Assembly: GCA_003605175.1 (NCBI GenBank)
Contig: QWDA01000003.1
Location: 194,501 to 258,500 of the forward strand
Direction: 5' to 3'
Origin: Paracoccaceae bacterium
GTDB lineage: Bacteria; Pseudomonadota; Alphaproteobacteria; Rhodobacterales; Rhodobacteraceae
Length of the DNA: 64,000 nt
Position numbers and translations under genes: made by a program. This document shows positions 16,191 to 25,770 of the stretch, in pieces (the stretch's first letter is position 1; every line of letters starts with the position of its first letter). The notes under the pieces are model-generated. The model did no database searches, was not told the origin of the DNA, and saw nothing but the letters and a program-made list of their open reading frames with translations.

Positions 16191-17048
16191 ATGCAGGCTG
16201 GGTACCGGGTTCTCTTGCCCGAGCATCGCACGACCAGCGTCGTGTTCGCCTCGCCCCATAGCGGGCGGGACTACCCCGCAGCGATGATGCGGCGAACGGT
16301 GCTGAGCGAGCGTTCGATCCGGTCCTCCGAGGATGCCTTCGTCGATCTTCTGTTCGAGGACGCGCCGGCGCGCGGGGCGCCGATGATCCTGGCCGATGTG
16401 CCGCGGGCCTATGTGGATCTGAACCGGTCCGCGGAAGAGCTCGACCCGGCATTGATCGAGGGGGTCCGGCGCGGGGCGCACAATCCGCGCGTCAGTTCCG
16501 GGCTCGGGGTGATTCCGCGGGTCGTGGCGAACGGGCGCACGATCTATCGCGGCAAGCTGACCCGGGCGGATGCGGAGGCGCGGCTGAACGCGCATTGGCA
16601 TCCCTATCACCGGGCGCTGGCGGAGCTCCTGACCGAGAGCCGGCGGGTGTTCGGCGAGGCGATCCTGATCGATTGCCATTCGATGCCGCACGAGGCGCTG
16701 GACGCGGTGGTGCATCCGAACGGGCTCCGGCCCGAGATCGTGCTGGGCGACAGATTCGGGGCCTCGGCCTCGGCGGAGATCGTCGACCGGCTCGAAGCCG
16801 CCTTCGTCGATGCCGGGCTGGTCGTGGTGCGCAACGCGCCTTTCGCCGGGGCCTATTCGACGCAATGCTATGGGCGGCCCGGCCAGAACCAGCACGTGAT
16901 CCAGGTCGAGATCGACCGCGCGCTATACATGAACGAAACCACGGTGCGCCCGAATGCCGGGTTCGCCGAATTGCGCGCGCGGCTGTCGGGCATCATCGCG
17001 GAGGTCTGCGATATCGGCCGGCGCGACCTCCCGCTGGCGGCGGAATAG
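16191..17048 (+). CDS. N-formylglutamate amidohydrolase family protein
   Basis: A 285-residue metal-dependent amidohydrolase of the N-formylglutamate amidohydrolase (HutG-2/FGase) family. Motifs are FASPHSGRDYP (early metal ligands), AYVDLNR, LIDCHSMP (metal/catalytic region) and INPVGAYS-like GAYSTQCYGRP. The ATG at 16191 follows GGAGG by nine bases. Members release formate from N-formylglutamate in histidine breakdown. No hut genes are adjacent, so the physiological substrate may differ. Confidence 0.86.
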   Translation: MQAGYRVLLPEHRTTSVVFASPHSGRDYPAAMMRRTVLSERSIRSSEDAFVDLLFEDAPARGAPMILADVPRAYVDLNRSAEELDPALIEGVRRGAHNPRVSSGLGVIPRVVANGRTIYRGKLTRADAEARLNAHWHPYHRALAELLTESRRVFGEAILIDCHSMPHEALDAVVHPNGLRPEIVLGDRFGASASAEIVDRLEAAFVDAGLVVVRNAPFAGAYSTQCYGRPGQNQHVIQVEIDRALYMNETTVRPNAGFAELRARLSGIIAEVCDIGRRDLPLAAE

Positions 17049-17151
17049 CGCCAGAGCCTGTCGCCTGATCGCCGAAACGCGCGAAAGGCTTGGCGCATGA
17101 TCTGATGCGATTGCGAACCGGAGACGCCTATCGACTTTTCCGGATGATGTT

Positions 17152-18606
17152 TCAGCCCGGGCCCATCGTCGCGCAGTTGACATTGCGCGCGGAAAGGCGG
17201 CGGCAGGCCATTGCGGCCTGTTCGGCGGAGAGGCCGACGAAATTCGCCTCGAACCCGCCCGAGCGCGGCACCACCTTGCGCAGCGCCTCGTCGAGAGTGC
17301 CGAGCTCCAGGAGCGCGGTTTCGAGCAGCATCCGCTCGGCCTGGTGCCGCGAGCCGAACTTGCCGATCGAGATCGCCCAGTGGCGCCCGCCCGAAGTCGA
17401 CAGCCGGGTGACGATCTCCTCGCCGTCCGGGGTCCGGGTGGTCGTGGAAGGATCGGGCTTGGCGATCCGCTCGATCGCCGCGGCGGCCAGGCGAATCGAC
17501 TCGGGTCTCGGGCGCGGCGCGGCGCTGGCACGGCCTGTCGCCGGTGCCGCCGCCGAGGCACTTTCCGGAAGCGGCGTCCGTTTCTCGTCGAGATCGACAA
17601 GGGCAAGGGTCTCGGCAATGGCGCTTTCCATGCCGGCCACCATTTCCACCGGCGGCAGTGTCGGACCCGGACGCGGCTTCGGCCGGCGGCTCTCTGCGAC
17701 TGCCAGCTCGATGTTGACCGTTTTCCCGTCGCCCGCTTCGGGCGCATAGGCCGGACGTGCGGGCTTGCGCACCTCGGCATGGCGGGGGGCCTTCTTGAAC
17801 CCCATGTCCATCAGTTCCGCCACCTGGGCGTTGCGGCTGGCCGTCGAGCGGCCGCCGAAGACCGTCGTGATGATCCGCGTATCGCCCCGCTCGGCGGAGG
17901 CGACCAGATTGAACCCGGCGGCATTGGTATAGCCGGTCTTGATCCCGTCGGCGCCACGATAGGCGGCGAGGAACTTGCGGTTGGTGTTGTAGACGGTCTT
18001 GCCGCCGGCATCCGTCGTCCGCCGGGAGAACAGGTTGTAGTAGGCGGGGAAGTCATAGAACAGGTGCCGCCCCAGGATCGTCATGTCATGCGCCGTCGAA
18101 AGGTGCCCGCTCTCGGTGAGGCCGTTCGCGTTCTTGAAGGTGGTCCGGGTCATGCCGAGCGCCTTGGCGGTACGGTTCATCCGCCGGGCAAAGGCGGCTT
18201 CCGACCCCCCAATCGCCTCGCCGATCGCGGTGGCGGCGTCGTTCGCCGATTTCACTGCCGCCGCGCGAATCAGGTAGCGGAGCTTGATGCGCTGGCCGGG
18301 CTTCAATCCCAGCTTCGAGGGCGGCTCGGACGCGGCCTTGCGCGAGATCAGCACCTCGGTGTCGGGCGAGATCTCCCCGTTCTCGATCGCCTCGAAGGTG
18401 ATGTAGAGCGTCATCATCTTGGTGAGCGAGGCCGGATGCAGCCGCGTTTCCGCGTTGTGCGCGTACAAGACCTCGCCCGTTCGGGCGTCCATGACCATCG
18501 AGGCATACGGCGCCGCGCGCGACAGGGTCGGCACCAGCAACGCTATGAAAATCATGGAGAAAAATAGCCCGAATCGGGCCTTCTGCCCAGTCGAAGTCAC
18601 TGCCAC
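17152..18606 (-). CDS. D-alanyl-D-alanine carboxypeptidase with C-terminal SPOR domain
   Basis: A 484-residue penicillin-binding-type serine peptidase (S11, DacF/PBP5-like) that trims peptidoglycan stem peptides. It shows a signal/anchor segment (LFFSMIFIALLVPTLSRA), SxxK in HPASLTKMMT, SxN in KSAND and KTG in DGIKTGYT. A Pro/Arg-rich linker leads to a C-terminal SPOR-type domain (WAISIGKFGSRHQAERML), which targets septal, denuded glycan. Start is GTG 18606 (MAVTSTGQK) with a GGCAGG-like site; a second GTG lies 6 bases inside. It is transcribed towards the amidohydrolase, which runs the opposite way. Confidence 0.9.
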   Translation of the reverse strand: MAVTSTGQKARFGLFFSMIFIALLVPTLSRAAPYASMVMDARTGEVLYAHNAETRLHPASLTKMMTLYITFEAIENGEISPDTEVLISRKAASEPPSKLGLKPGQRIKLRYLIRAAAVKSANDAATAIGEAIGGSEAAFARRMNRTAKALGMTRTTFKNANGLTESGHLSTAHDMTILGRHLFYDFPAYYNLFSRRTTDAGGKTVYNTNRKFLAAYRGADGIKTGYTNAAGFNLVASAERGDTRIITTVFGGRSTASRNAQVAELMDMGFKKAPRHAEVRKPARPAYAPEAGDGKTVNIELAVAESRRPKPRPGPTLPPVEMVAGMESAIAETLALVDLDEKRTPLPESASAAAPATGRASAAPRPRPESIRLAAAAIERIAKPDPSTTTRTPDGEEIVTRLSTSGGRHWAISIGKFGSRHQAERMLLETALLELGTLDEALRKVVPRSGGFEANFVGLSAEQAAMACRRLSARNVNCATMGPG

Positions 18607-18773
18607 CTGCCTTTTTCTGCCTTCTGGCGGCCGGATCTAACGCCCGGTCCGCTTGATTTGTGGTTAAAGTAGCATGACCGAGGCCACCAGAAAACACTTC
18701 AATTTCAATGATTTTGAGACATTTTTTGTTTGCGGGCAGATGTTGTGGTTAACGCCGCTGGATCCACCAGATG

Positions 18774-19478
18774 TCAGGTGGCGGCGATCCGGGCCAGAAG
18801 AGCACCCAGACCACCCAGATCCGGGAGCTCCGCGAAACGGGCATGGCCGGAGGGTGGCTCCTCGTGCTCGATGGCCCAGGTGAGCCCGTGCGGCACGTGG
18901 ACGCCCCAGGCGCCCGCTTCGATGGGCGCGACCACGTCGGATTTCATGGAATTGCCGACCATCACGGCTTCGGCCGGACCCGTGCCATGATGCGCGAAGA
19001 CGCGGCGATAGGTCTCGGGCGTCTTTTCGGAGACGATCTCGACCCCGTGGAACAGATCGCCGAGCCCGGATTGCGCCAGCTTGCGCTCCTGGTGGAGAAG
19101 GTCGCCCTTTGTCACGAGAAGCACGCGATACCCTGTCGCTGCGGCCTCGACGGCTTCCCTTGCATGGGGCAGGAGCTCGATCGGATGCGCGAGCATGTCC
19201 TGCCCGGCGGCGATCAACTCGCCGATCACGCGGGCCGGCACCCGCTCCTCGGTCACTTCGATCGCAGTCTCGATCATCGAGAGAACGAACCCCTTGATGC
19301 CGAAACCGTAATGCCCGATGTTCCGCCGCTCGGCGGCAAGAAGCCGTTCGTCGAGATGCTCGGGCGCTGCGAAATCCGCAAGGAGCGCCTTGAACCGCTC
19401 TTGCGTGATGCGAAAGAACTGTTCGTTTTGCCAAAGAGTGTCGTCGGCATCGAAACCGATTGTCGTGATACGGGCCAT
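18774..19478 (-). CDS. HAD-superfamily hydrolase
   Basis: A 234-residue haloacid-dehalogenase-fold phosphatase. Motif I is DADDTLW, motif II VLLVTKGD, motif III lies near EKTPETYRRV, and motif IV is MVGNSMKSDV. The length fits the soluble phosphatase class. The start ATG 19478 (MARITTIGFDADDT) is chosen because motif I must be near the N-terminus. Substrate unknown. It is divergent from clpS with about 110 bases between them, and follows dacF on the same strand. Confidence 0.88.
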   Translation of the reverse strand: MARITTIGFDADDTLWQNEQFFRITQERFKALLADFAAPEHLDERLLAAERRNIGHYGFGIKGFVLSMIETAIEVTEERVPARVIGELIAAGQDMLAHPIELLPHAREAVEAAATGYRVLLVTKGDLLHQERKLAQSGLGDLFHGVEIVSEKTPETYRRVFAHHGTGPAEAVMVGNSMKSDVVAPIEAGAWGVHVPHGLTWAIEHEEPPSGHARFAELPDLGGLGALLARIAAT

Positions 19479-19590
19479 GGTGGAACTTGACTGTGTGTTA
19501 ACCCTTTTCACAAGAGATGGACCGATTATATTGTAACTTCGAATGCGCAACGCCTTCCTCACAAACGTGAACGAGATCCTGCATCCCATC

Positions 19591-19917
19591 ATGTCCCAGG
19601 ACGACAAGGACGGCCGGAAGGACGGCGACGCGAGTGTCGTCCTCGAGACGAAGGCGCGCACCCAGCGCCCGCCGCTCTACAAGGTTCTGCTGCTGAACGA
19701 TGACTTCACGCCGATGGAGTTCGTCGTGCATGTGCTCGAGCGGTTCTTCGGGCTGAGTCACGCGCAGAGCTTCGAACTGATGCTCACGGTGCACAAGAAG
19801 GGGGTGGCGGTGGTCGGCGTGTTCAGCCACGAGATTGCCGAGACCAAGGTGAGCCAGGTGATGGATTTCGCCCGGCGCCACCAGCACCCGCTGCAGTGCA
19901 CGATGGAGAAGGAATAG
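19591..19917 (+). CDS. clpS: ATP-dependent Clp protease adaptor ClpS
   Basis: A 108-residue adaptor that delivers N-end-rule substrates to ClpAP. The core [21 protein letters not shown] is split as [11 protein letters not shown] and TPMEFVV, with the substrate-pocket residues and the C-terminal [19 protein letters not shown]. The start ATG 19591 ([11 protein letters not shown]) matches the usual acidic N-terminal tail; ATG 19543 would add 16 residues but lacks a ribosome-binding site. No clpA is in the window. Confidence 0.93.
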   Translation: MSQDDKDGRKDGDASVVLETKARTQRPPLYKVLLLNDDFTPMEFVVHVLERFFGLSHAQSFELMLTVHKKGVAVVGVFSHEIAETKVSQVMDFARRHQHPLQCTMEKE

Positions 19918-19936
19918 GGCTCCGGCCCGCTCGCGA

Positions 19937-20929
19937 ATGTCCGTTTCCCGCCTGTCGCTGGCCCTCGAGGAAGGGCTGTTCGCCCTGCCGAAGGGGCCGG
20001 TCTGCGTCTGGGGCGCCGCCCCCGGTCAGGATCTGTCGGCCTTGCCGAGGAATGCCCATCTCGTATCGACGTTCCGGCCGCATGTCGACGCCCTGAGAGC
20101 GGCGGGCTGGCAGGTCGATGCCGTGGCGCCGGACGGGGAGATCGCGCTCGCGGTCGTCTTCGTGCCGCGCGAGAAGGAGCTTGCGCGGGAACTGGTCGCG
20201 GAAGCTGCCCGGCGCAGCCGCGGGCCGGTGGTGCTCGACGGAGCGAAATCGGACGGGATCGAAAGCCTCCTGAAAGCGCTGCGCACGCGCGCGGAGTTGT
20301 CACCCTTTCTGTCGAAGGCCCATGGCAAGCTGGCGGTCATGGCCCCGGGTGCCGGGCTGTCGGATTGGAGGGATCCGGGCCCCCGGGATATCGGCGGGGG
20401 GTTCGTGACGCTGGCCGGTGTGTTTTCGGCCGATGCGCCCGATCTGGCGTCGCGGACGCTGGCGGAAGCCCTGCCGGGCAGGCTGGGCGCGCGGGTGGCC
20501 GATCTCGGCGCCGGATGGGGGTACCTGTCGCGGGCGGTGCTGGAGCGCGAGGGCGTGGAGCGCTTGGACCTCGTGGAGGCCGATCTCCGGGCGCTCGATT
20601 GCGCGCGGCGGAACGTGGCCGATCCGCGCGCGGAATTTCACTGGGCGGATGCGACCTCCTTCGGCGACAAGCAGGGCTACGACACGGTGGTCATGAACCC
20701 GCCCTTCCATGAGGGCAGCGCGGCGGATCCGGAGATCGGGCGGGCCTTCATTCGCGCGGCCGCGCGGCTTTTGAAGCCCAAGGGGCAGGTCTGGCTTGTC
20801 GCGAACCGCCATCTTCCCTACGAAAAGGCTCTCGCCGAGGCGTTCGGCGAGGTGTCCGAAACCGGCGGAAACCGGTCGTTCAAGCTCTTCCGGGCGGCGG
20901 GGCCGCGGCAACAGGGAGCCATCGCATGA
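19937..20929 (+). CDS. RsmC-type class I SAM-dependent methyltransferase
   Basis: A 330-residue methyltransferase that probably modifies a guanine in 16S rRNA (RsmC/RsmD-like 'small' methyltransferase). The SAM-binding motif I is VADLGAGWGYLSRAV (residues about 185-200), and the catalytic NPPF motif is VVMNPPFHEG. An N-terminal duplicated domain, as in RsmC, fits the length. It begins 19 bases after clpS and overlaps the following SDR gene by an ATGA, so translation is coupled. The position in rRNA cannot be confirmed. Confidence 0.82.
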   Translation: MSVSRLSLALEEGLFALPKGPVCVWGAAPGQDLSALPRNAHLVSTFRPHVDALRAAGWQVDAVAPDGEIALAVVFVPREKELARELVAEAARRSRGPVVLDGAKSDGIESLLKALRTRAELSPFLSKAHGKLAVMAPGAGLSDWRDPGPRDIGGGFVTLAGVFSADAPDLASRTLAEALPGRLGARVADLGAGWGYLSRAVLEREGVERLDLVEADLRALDCARRNVADPRAEFHWADATSFGDKQGYDTVVMNPPFHEGSAADPEIGRAFIRAAARLLKPKGQVWLVANRHLPYEKALAEAFGEVSETGGNRSFKLFRAAGPRQQGAIA

Positions 20930-21735
20930 GCTTTTCCATCGCCGGCAAGACGGCCGTTGTCACCGGTGCGGCGAACGGCGTGGGCCTCGCCGTGGCGCGG
21001 CATTTCCAGGAGCGCAACGCGAATGTCGTGTTCGCGGACATGGACGAGAAGAAGCTGGTTCAGGAGTTGGGCGAAGAGCTGGGCGACGACAGCCCGGTGC
21101 GCTATTTCGCGGGCGATCTCCGGCAGAAGCTGACCTGCACGAACCTGCTTTCGGCCACGCTCGACGCGTTCGACCGGGTGGATATCCTCGTGAATGCGAG
21201 CCGGCAGATGCTGGCGGCGGATCCGCTCGATCCGGACGATACCGCGGTATCGACGCTCTTGGATCAGAACCTGATCACGGCGCTGAGGCTATCGCAGATC
21301 TTTTCAAGGCGGATGATCGCGCAAGCGGAGAACGATGGGCAGACGGAAGGGCCGGTCGGGTCGATCATCAACTTGTCCTCGATCGCGTCGCGACGGACGC
21401 AGCCGGAGCTTCTGGCCTATTCGGTGTCCTCGGCGGCGGTCGACCAGATGACGCGGTCGATGGCGGTTGCGCTGGCGCCGGAGCGGATCCGGGTCAACGC
21501 GGTGGCCTTTGGCAGCGTCCTGAGCGCGTCGTTGCAGGGGGCGCTCAAGGACAATAACGGGCTCCGCGACGATATCATCGGGCACACGCCGCTGGCGCGG
21601 ATCGCCCGCGCGCAGGAGGTCGCGGAGGTCGTCCAGTTTCTCGCCTCGGATGCGTCGGGTTTCATGACCGGGCAGATCCTGACGGTGGATGGCGGCCGGA
21701 CGCTGATCGACGCGGTCGCGGGCGCGGCGCATTGA
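20926..21735 (+). CDS. SDR-family oxidoreductase lacking the catalytic Lys
   Basis: A 269-residue short-chain dehydrogenase/reductase. The cofactor motif TGAANGVG (residues 14-21) fits NAD(P) binding. The catalytic Ser (NLSSIAS, S151/S152) and Tyr (Y165) are present, but the position of the catalytic Lys is Ser169 (YSVSS). The NNAG motif also reads VNAS. It may be a weak or altered enzyme, or a protein that binds cofactor without reducing it. The start ATG overlaps the methyltransferase stop, so the two are in one operon. Confidence 0.83.
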   Translation: MSFSIAGKTAVVTGAANGVGLAVARHFQERNANVVFADMDEKKLVQELGEELGDDSPVRYFAGDLRQKLTCTNLLSATLDAFDRVDILVNASRQMLAADPLDPDDTAVSTLLDQNLITALRLSQIFSRRMIAQAENDGQTEGPVGSIINLSSIASRRTQPELLAYSVSSAAVDQMTRSMAVALAPERIRVNAVAFGSVLSASLQGALKDNNGLRDDIIGHTPLARIARAQEVAEVVQFLASDASGFMTGQILTVDGGRTLIDAVAGAAH

Positions 21736-21746
21736 GTGCGCGGCGG

Positions 21747-22130
21747 TCAGGTGGCGCGGCAGGCGGCGAGGTCGCGCTCGGCGGCGGCGTCGAGCCGGGC
21801 CTTTCGTTCCCGTAGAAGCGCGAGTTTCCGGCGCTCCGCCTCGGGGTCGATCGCCACGGCCCGGTCGCGGTACACGATGTCCTCGCGCGTGCAGAAAGAC
21901 ATGCCCACATTCGAACGCGCACTTCCGGCGCAGAAGGTGAGCCGCGGGCGCCGTTCGGCCTCGCGGTCGATGGCGTAGCCGCGGGCGAGGTTCGCCTCGG
22001 TTTCGGCGATCAGCGCCTCCACCGTGCGGCGTTCCTTCGTCGCCGCGATCACGCAGCGTTCCTCGGGGCTTGCGCAGGCGGCGAGGCCGATGGCGAGACC
22101 GAGGGCGAGGGTGCATATCGACCGTGTCAT
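21747..22130 (-). CDS. Putative lipoprotein
   Basis: A 127-residue secreted protein with a lipoprotein signal (MTRSICTLALGLAIGLAAC, lipobox LAAC). The mature part is rich in Arg/Glu/Ala and has several Cys (ERCVIA, TFCAG, SFCTRE, LAACRAT), which could form disulphides in the periplasm. A helical coiled segment ends the protein (ERRKLALLRERKARLDAAAE). No family is recognised. It is convergent with the SDR gene. Confidence 0.7.
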   Translation of the reverse strand: MTRSICTLALGLAIGLAACASPEERCVIAATKERRTVEALIAETEANLARGYAIDREAERRPRLTFCAGSARSNVGMSFCTREDIVYRDRAVAIDPEAERRKLALLRERKARLDAAAERDLAACRAT

Positions 22131-22234
22131 GCCGCCGACCATAGCAGAGCCGCGTGTCCGGCGGAACGGCTTGCGGCGAGTGGGCAGCTCTTGCAAAAGC
22201 TGCTAGCACCCGGTCGGAAGCAGGGGAGGGCGCG

Positions 22235-23125
22235 GTGGCAGAATCGTTCGAAGCCGAGAAGGGCCGGGCATCGGCCTGGTTCCGAGCCCTGCGCGACGAG
22301 ATCGTGGCGGCATTCGAGGCGCTTGAGGACAGCCAGGTTTCCGGCCCGTTCGCCGATCTTCCGCCGGGCCGGTTCGAGGTGACGGAGACAAGGCGCGCCT
22401 CGGATGGCGGTGCCGACGCCGGCGGCGGGCTGATGAGCGTGATGCGCGGCGGACGGGTGTTCGAGAAGATCGGCGTCAACGTCTCGACGGTGTTCGGCAC
22501 CCTGGGCGCGCGGGCGCAGGCCGCGATGGCGGCGAGGGGCGTTCCCGGCATGGCGGAGGATCCGCGGTTCTGGGCTTCGGGGGTCAGTCTCGTGGCGCAT
22601 ATGCAGAACCCGCACACGCCGGCGGTCCACATGAACACGCGGATGTTCTGGACCCCCGGCGCCTGGTGGTTCGGCGGCGGGTCGGACCTCAATCCCTGTA
22701 TCGAGTATCCCGAAGACACGGCCGATTTCCACCGCGTGCTGGAGGCGCGTTGTGCGCCGCACGGTGCGGATCTCTACCCGCGTTTCAAGGCCTGGGCGGA
22801 CGAGTATTTCTTCGTGCCGCACCGGGGACGCGCGCGCGGTGTGGGCGGGATCTTTTACGACGATCTGAACAGCGGCGACTGGGAGGCGGATTTCGCCTTC
22901 ACCCAGGATGTGGGCCGGGCCTTCCTGCCGGCCTTCATGCCGCTGGTCGAGCGGCGGCGCAACCTGGCCTGGGACGAGGCCGAGAAGGAGGCGCAACTCG
23001 TCCATCGCGGGCTCTATGCCGAGTACAATCTGGTCTACGACCGGGGCACGAAGTTCGGGCTCGAGACCGGGCATGACGCGAACGCGGTGCTGATGAGCCT
23101 TCCGCCGGTGGCGAAATGGATCTGA
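22235..23125 (+). CDS. hemF: Oxygen-dependent coproporphyrinogen-III oxidase
   Basis: A 296-residue enzyme that oxidatively decarboxylates coproporphyrinogen III to protoporphyrinogen IX with O2. Motifs are VHMNTRMFW (Asn/His region), GGGSDLNPCIEYPED, and FYDDLNSGDWE. The start is GTG 22235 (MAESFEAEKG) after GGGGAGGG. Its anaerobic counterpart hemN is 3.6 kb downstream on the other strand, an arrangement giving heme synthesis at any oxygen level. It is followed 70 bases later by cobS. Confidence 0.95.
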   Translation: MAESFEAEKGRASAWFRALRDEIVAAFEALEDSQVSGPFADLPPGRFEVTETRRASDGGADAGGGLMSVMRGGRVFEKIGVNVSTVFGTLGARAQAAMAARGVPGMAEDPRFWASGVSLVAHMQNPHTPAVHMNTRMFWTPGAWWFGGGSDLNPCIEYPEDTADFHRVLEARCAPHGADLYPRFKAWADEYFFVPHRGRARGVGGIFYDDLNSGDWEADFAFTQDVGRAFLPAFMPLVERRRNLAWDEAEKEAQLVHRGLYAEYNLVYDRGTKFGLETGHDANAVLMSLPPVAKWI

Positions 23126-23195
23126 CGGCTGGTGGTTTCGGCGGTGACCCTGGGGCGGATCATGGCCCGAGTCGCCCGCTCGTTGGCGCAGTGAA

Positions 23196-23984
23196 ATGGC
23201 CATCGCCATGAGCGGCTGGATCGCGGAGCAATGGGCCCGTTTCCGGCTCGCGGTGCAGTTCATGACCCGGCTGCCGGTCGGTTCGCCGGACTGGAGCCCC
23301 GAGCGGGCCATCGCGACGCCGCGCTGGTATCCGGCGGTGGGCATACTGGTCGGCGCGATTGCCGCGCTGGTCTGGTGGCTGGCGGCGCTGGTGTTTCCGC
23401 CGGTGCTCGCGGCGATCCTGTCCACGGTGGCCGGGATCCTCGTCACCGGGGCGCTGCACGAGGACGGGTTCGCCGATTGCTGCGACGGGTTGGGCGGGGC
23501 GGTGGACAAGGCGCGGGCGCTGGAGATCATGAAGGATTCCCGGATCGGCGCCTATGGTGTGCTGGGTATGGTTTCGGTGCTGTCCGTCAAGGTCGCGGCG
23601 CTTGCCGCCCTGCCGGCGGCGGCCGTGCCGGCGGTGCTGGTCGCGGCCCACGCGTTGAGCCGGGCCTCGGCCGTGGTGGTGATCGCGACATCGGATTATG
23701 TGCGCGACGAGGGCACGGGACGCTCGGTGGCCGGTGCGGGCGGCGGGATGGTCCTTGTCGTTGCGGTTTCTCTTCTGGCGCTGCTGCCGTTGAGCTTCTG
23801 CGCCGGTGTGCGGGCGGCGGCGGCGGGGCTGGCCGGCGCCGCGATCGGGCATCTGGCGATGCGGCGGATCTTCGAGCGGCGGCTCGGCGGCTATACCGGC
23901 GACTGCCTCGGGGCGACGCAACAGGTCAGCGAAGCGGCGTTTTTCCTGGCAATTGTGGCCGTTATCGGAACAGTTACCAATTAG
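23196..23984 (+). CDS. cobS: Adenosylcobinamide-GDP ribazoletransferase
   Basis: A 262-residue integral membrane enzyme that joins alpha-ribazole to GDP-cobinamide, the last-but-one step of cobalamin synthesis. The signature DGFADCCDGLGG and DSRIGAYGVLG are diagnostic. About seven hydrophobic segments are seen. No cobT or cobU lies beside it and no cobalamin riboswitch fits in the 70-base upstream gap. Adenosylcobalamin is the cofactor of Ecm, encoded near the right end of this window. Confidence 0.92.
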   Translation: MAIAMSGWIAEQWARFRLAVQFMTRLPVGSPDWSPERAIATPRWYPAVGILVGAIAALVWWLAALVFPPVLAAILSTVAGILVTGALHEDGFADCCDGLGGAVDKARALEIMKDSRIGAYGVLGMVSVLSVKVAALAALPAAAVPAVLVAAHALSRASAVVVIATSDYVRDEGTGRSVAGAGGGMVLVVAVSLLALLPLSFCAGVRAAAAGLAGAAIGHLAMRRIFERRLGGYTGDCLGATQQVSEAAFFLAIVAVIGTVTN

Positions 23985-24109
23985 TTAATAAACAATCGCC
24001 GTCGTTCTGAAGGAGTCTTGCGACAATTACGAATTGTTAGCCGGTGTTGCCCTATCTCTGCCCAAATTCGATCACAGCTTGTGACGAAGTAAGGCCGGGA
24101 ATCACAGAT

Positions 24110-24637
24110 ATGGCGGTATCGAAGCTTCTGCCCCTCTTCGTCCTCTTCGCTCCGACAGTGGCATTTGCCGAAGATTGGGGGGGATTGTCCTTTGGAACCG
24201 GCGCCGGATACACCGAGGCGACATCCGACGGCCCGCTCGGAGGCGACGATTTCAGCTACCGCGTTCGTGCAAATTATGACGTGGATGTGGGGGGTTACGT
24301 TCTTGGCGGCGGAATCTCCTGGGATGGGGAGGATGTCGATCTGGGCGATGGCAACAGCCTGGACCAGACCCTGCGTGTCGGCGCGCGCGCCGGCGTCGAT
24401 GTTGGCAACGACTGGTATTATGGCACGCTTGGCTGGGCACGCGCCTCCGTCGAAGACGGAGCGGGAACAATTGCCAGTTCCAACGGATATTATTTCGGAA
24501 TCGGCTACGAAACCTACATCAACAGGCACACCACGGCGGGTGCCGAGGTCGTGAGGCAGGAATTCGACGATTTCGAGTTGAGTGGATTGGGGCTCGACGC
24601 GACCACGCTGAACCTTTCGGTCAATTTCCGTTTCTGA
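24110..24637 (+). CDS. Outer membrane beta-barrel protein
   Basis: A 175-residue secreted protein. A signal peptide (MAVSKLLPLFVLFAPTVAFAE) is followed by alternating glycine/aromatic strands such as GLSFGTGAGYTEAT, YVLGGGISWDG, YYGTLGWARAS and NLSVNFRF. The C-terminal Phe is typical of outer membrane barrels. The layout fits eight-stranded OmpA-like/porin-family proteins. The start ATG 24110 has a poor ribosome-binding site. Upstream (24073-24083) a CACAGCTTGTG near-palindrome is visible. Confidence 0.8.
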   Translation: MAVSKLLPLFVLFAPTVAFAEDWGGLSFGTGAGYTEATSDGPLGGDDFSYRVRANYDVDVGGYVLGGGISWDGEDVDLGDGNSLDQTLRVGARAGVDVGNDWYYGTLGWARASVEDGAGTIASSNGYYFGIGYETYINRHTTAGAEVVRQEFDDFELSGLGLDATTLNLSVNFRF

Positions 24638-24643
24638 GGCCGC

Positions 24644-25678
24644 TCAGCGGCTGCGCACCGCATCGACCATGCGTTGCACGTTGTCCGGATCGGCGTCGGG
24701 CGTGATCCCGTGGCCAAGATTGAAGATATGCGGGCCCCGCGAGAAGGCCCGGGTGATGGCGCGCGTTTCTTCGACGAGCGCGGCGCCGCCGGTGACCATG
24801 TGGCGCGGGTCGAGATTGCCCTGGACGCAGCCCGAGACCTGCACATGCGCTGCCGCCCATTCGGCCGAGACGGAATTGTCGAGCGCCACACAATCCGCGC
24901 CGGTCCTGGCGGCGAAGCCGACATAGCCTTCGCCCGCCTCGCGCGGGAAGGCGATGACCGGGATGCCCGGATGCCGCGCCTTCAGCGCGGCGACAATGCG
25001 TGCGGCGGGCGCGACCGCGTAGGCCTCGAAATCCGCGCCGCCGAGCGACCCGGCCCAGCTGTCGAACAGTTTCACCACTTCCGCGCCGGCCTCGATCTGG
25101 GCCGAGAGATAGGTGATCGTCGCTTCAGTGATCCGCTCGAGCAGCGCCTCGAAGAGCGGGCGGTTTTCATCCTTGAGGGCGTGCGCCGGGCCCTGGTCGG
25201 GCGTGCCGCGGCCCGCGATCATGTAGGTCGCGACCGTCCAGGGCGCGCCGGCAAACCCGATCAGCGCGGTTTCGCGGGGCAGTTCGCGGGCGAGGATGCG
25301 GACGGTCTCGTAGACGGGCGCGAGGGTTTCGTGGATCGCGTCAGCGGGCTTCAGCGCGGCCATATCGGCCTCGGTGCCGATGGTGGACAGGCGCGGCCCC
25401 TCGCCGGTGACGAACCAGAGATCGGCGCCGAGCGCCTGCGGGACGAGCAGGATATCGGCGAACAGGATCGCCGCGTCGAACCCGTAGCGGCGGATCGGCT
25501 GGAGCGTGACCTCGGCGGCGAGGTCGGGCGTGTAGCAGAGCGAGAGAAAGTCGCCGGCCTGCGCGCGGGTGGCGCGGTATTCCGGCAGGTAGCGCCCGGC
25601 CTGCCGCATCATCCAGATCGGCGGCACCGGCAGCGTTTCGCCCGCCAGCGCGCGCAAGAGAAGCTTCTTTTCCGACAA
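24644..25678 (-). CDS. hemE: Uroporphyrinogen decarboxylase
   Basis: A 344-residue enzyme that removes four carboxyl groups from uroporphyrinogen III. It shows [15 protein letters not shown] (signature 1), FSDILL-like LFADILLVP, and [15 protein letters not shown]. The start is TTG 25678 ([14 protein letters not shown]) with GGAGGGG upstream. It is divergent from hemC; 92 bases separate the two starts and must hold both promoters. Confidence 0.95.
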   Translation of the reverse strand: MSEKKLLLRALAGETLPVPPIWMMRQAGRYLPEYRATRAQAGDFLSLCYTPDLAAEVTLQPIRRYGFDAAILFADILLVPQALGADLWFVTGEGPRLSTIGTEADMAALKPADAIHETLAPVYETVRILARELPRETALIGFAGAPWTVATYMIAGRGTPDQGPAHALKDENRPLFEALLERITEATITYLSAQIEAGAEVVKLFDSWAGSLGGADFEAYAVAPAARIVAALKARHPGIPVIAFPREAGEGYVGFAARTGADCVALDNSVSAEWAAAHVQVSGCVQGNLDPRHMVTGGAALVEETRAITRAFSRGPHIFNLGHGITPDADPDNVQRMVDAVRSR

Positions 25679-25770
25679 GTCGTATCCCCTCCCGGTCTGC
25701 GCCCGGTGGTCCGCTCTGGGGGCGGCGATGTCAAGTTGTCTAGGCGCGCGCCGCCCGGTATTGCTGCGCC

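Noticed and set aside
23126..23195. Cobalamin riboswitch upstream of cobS
   Set aside because: The gap is only 70 bases, too short for the conserved fold, and no B12-box was recognised.
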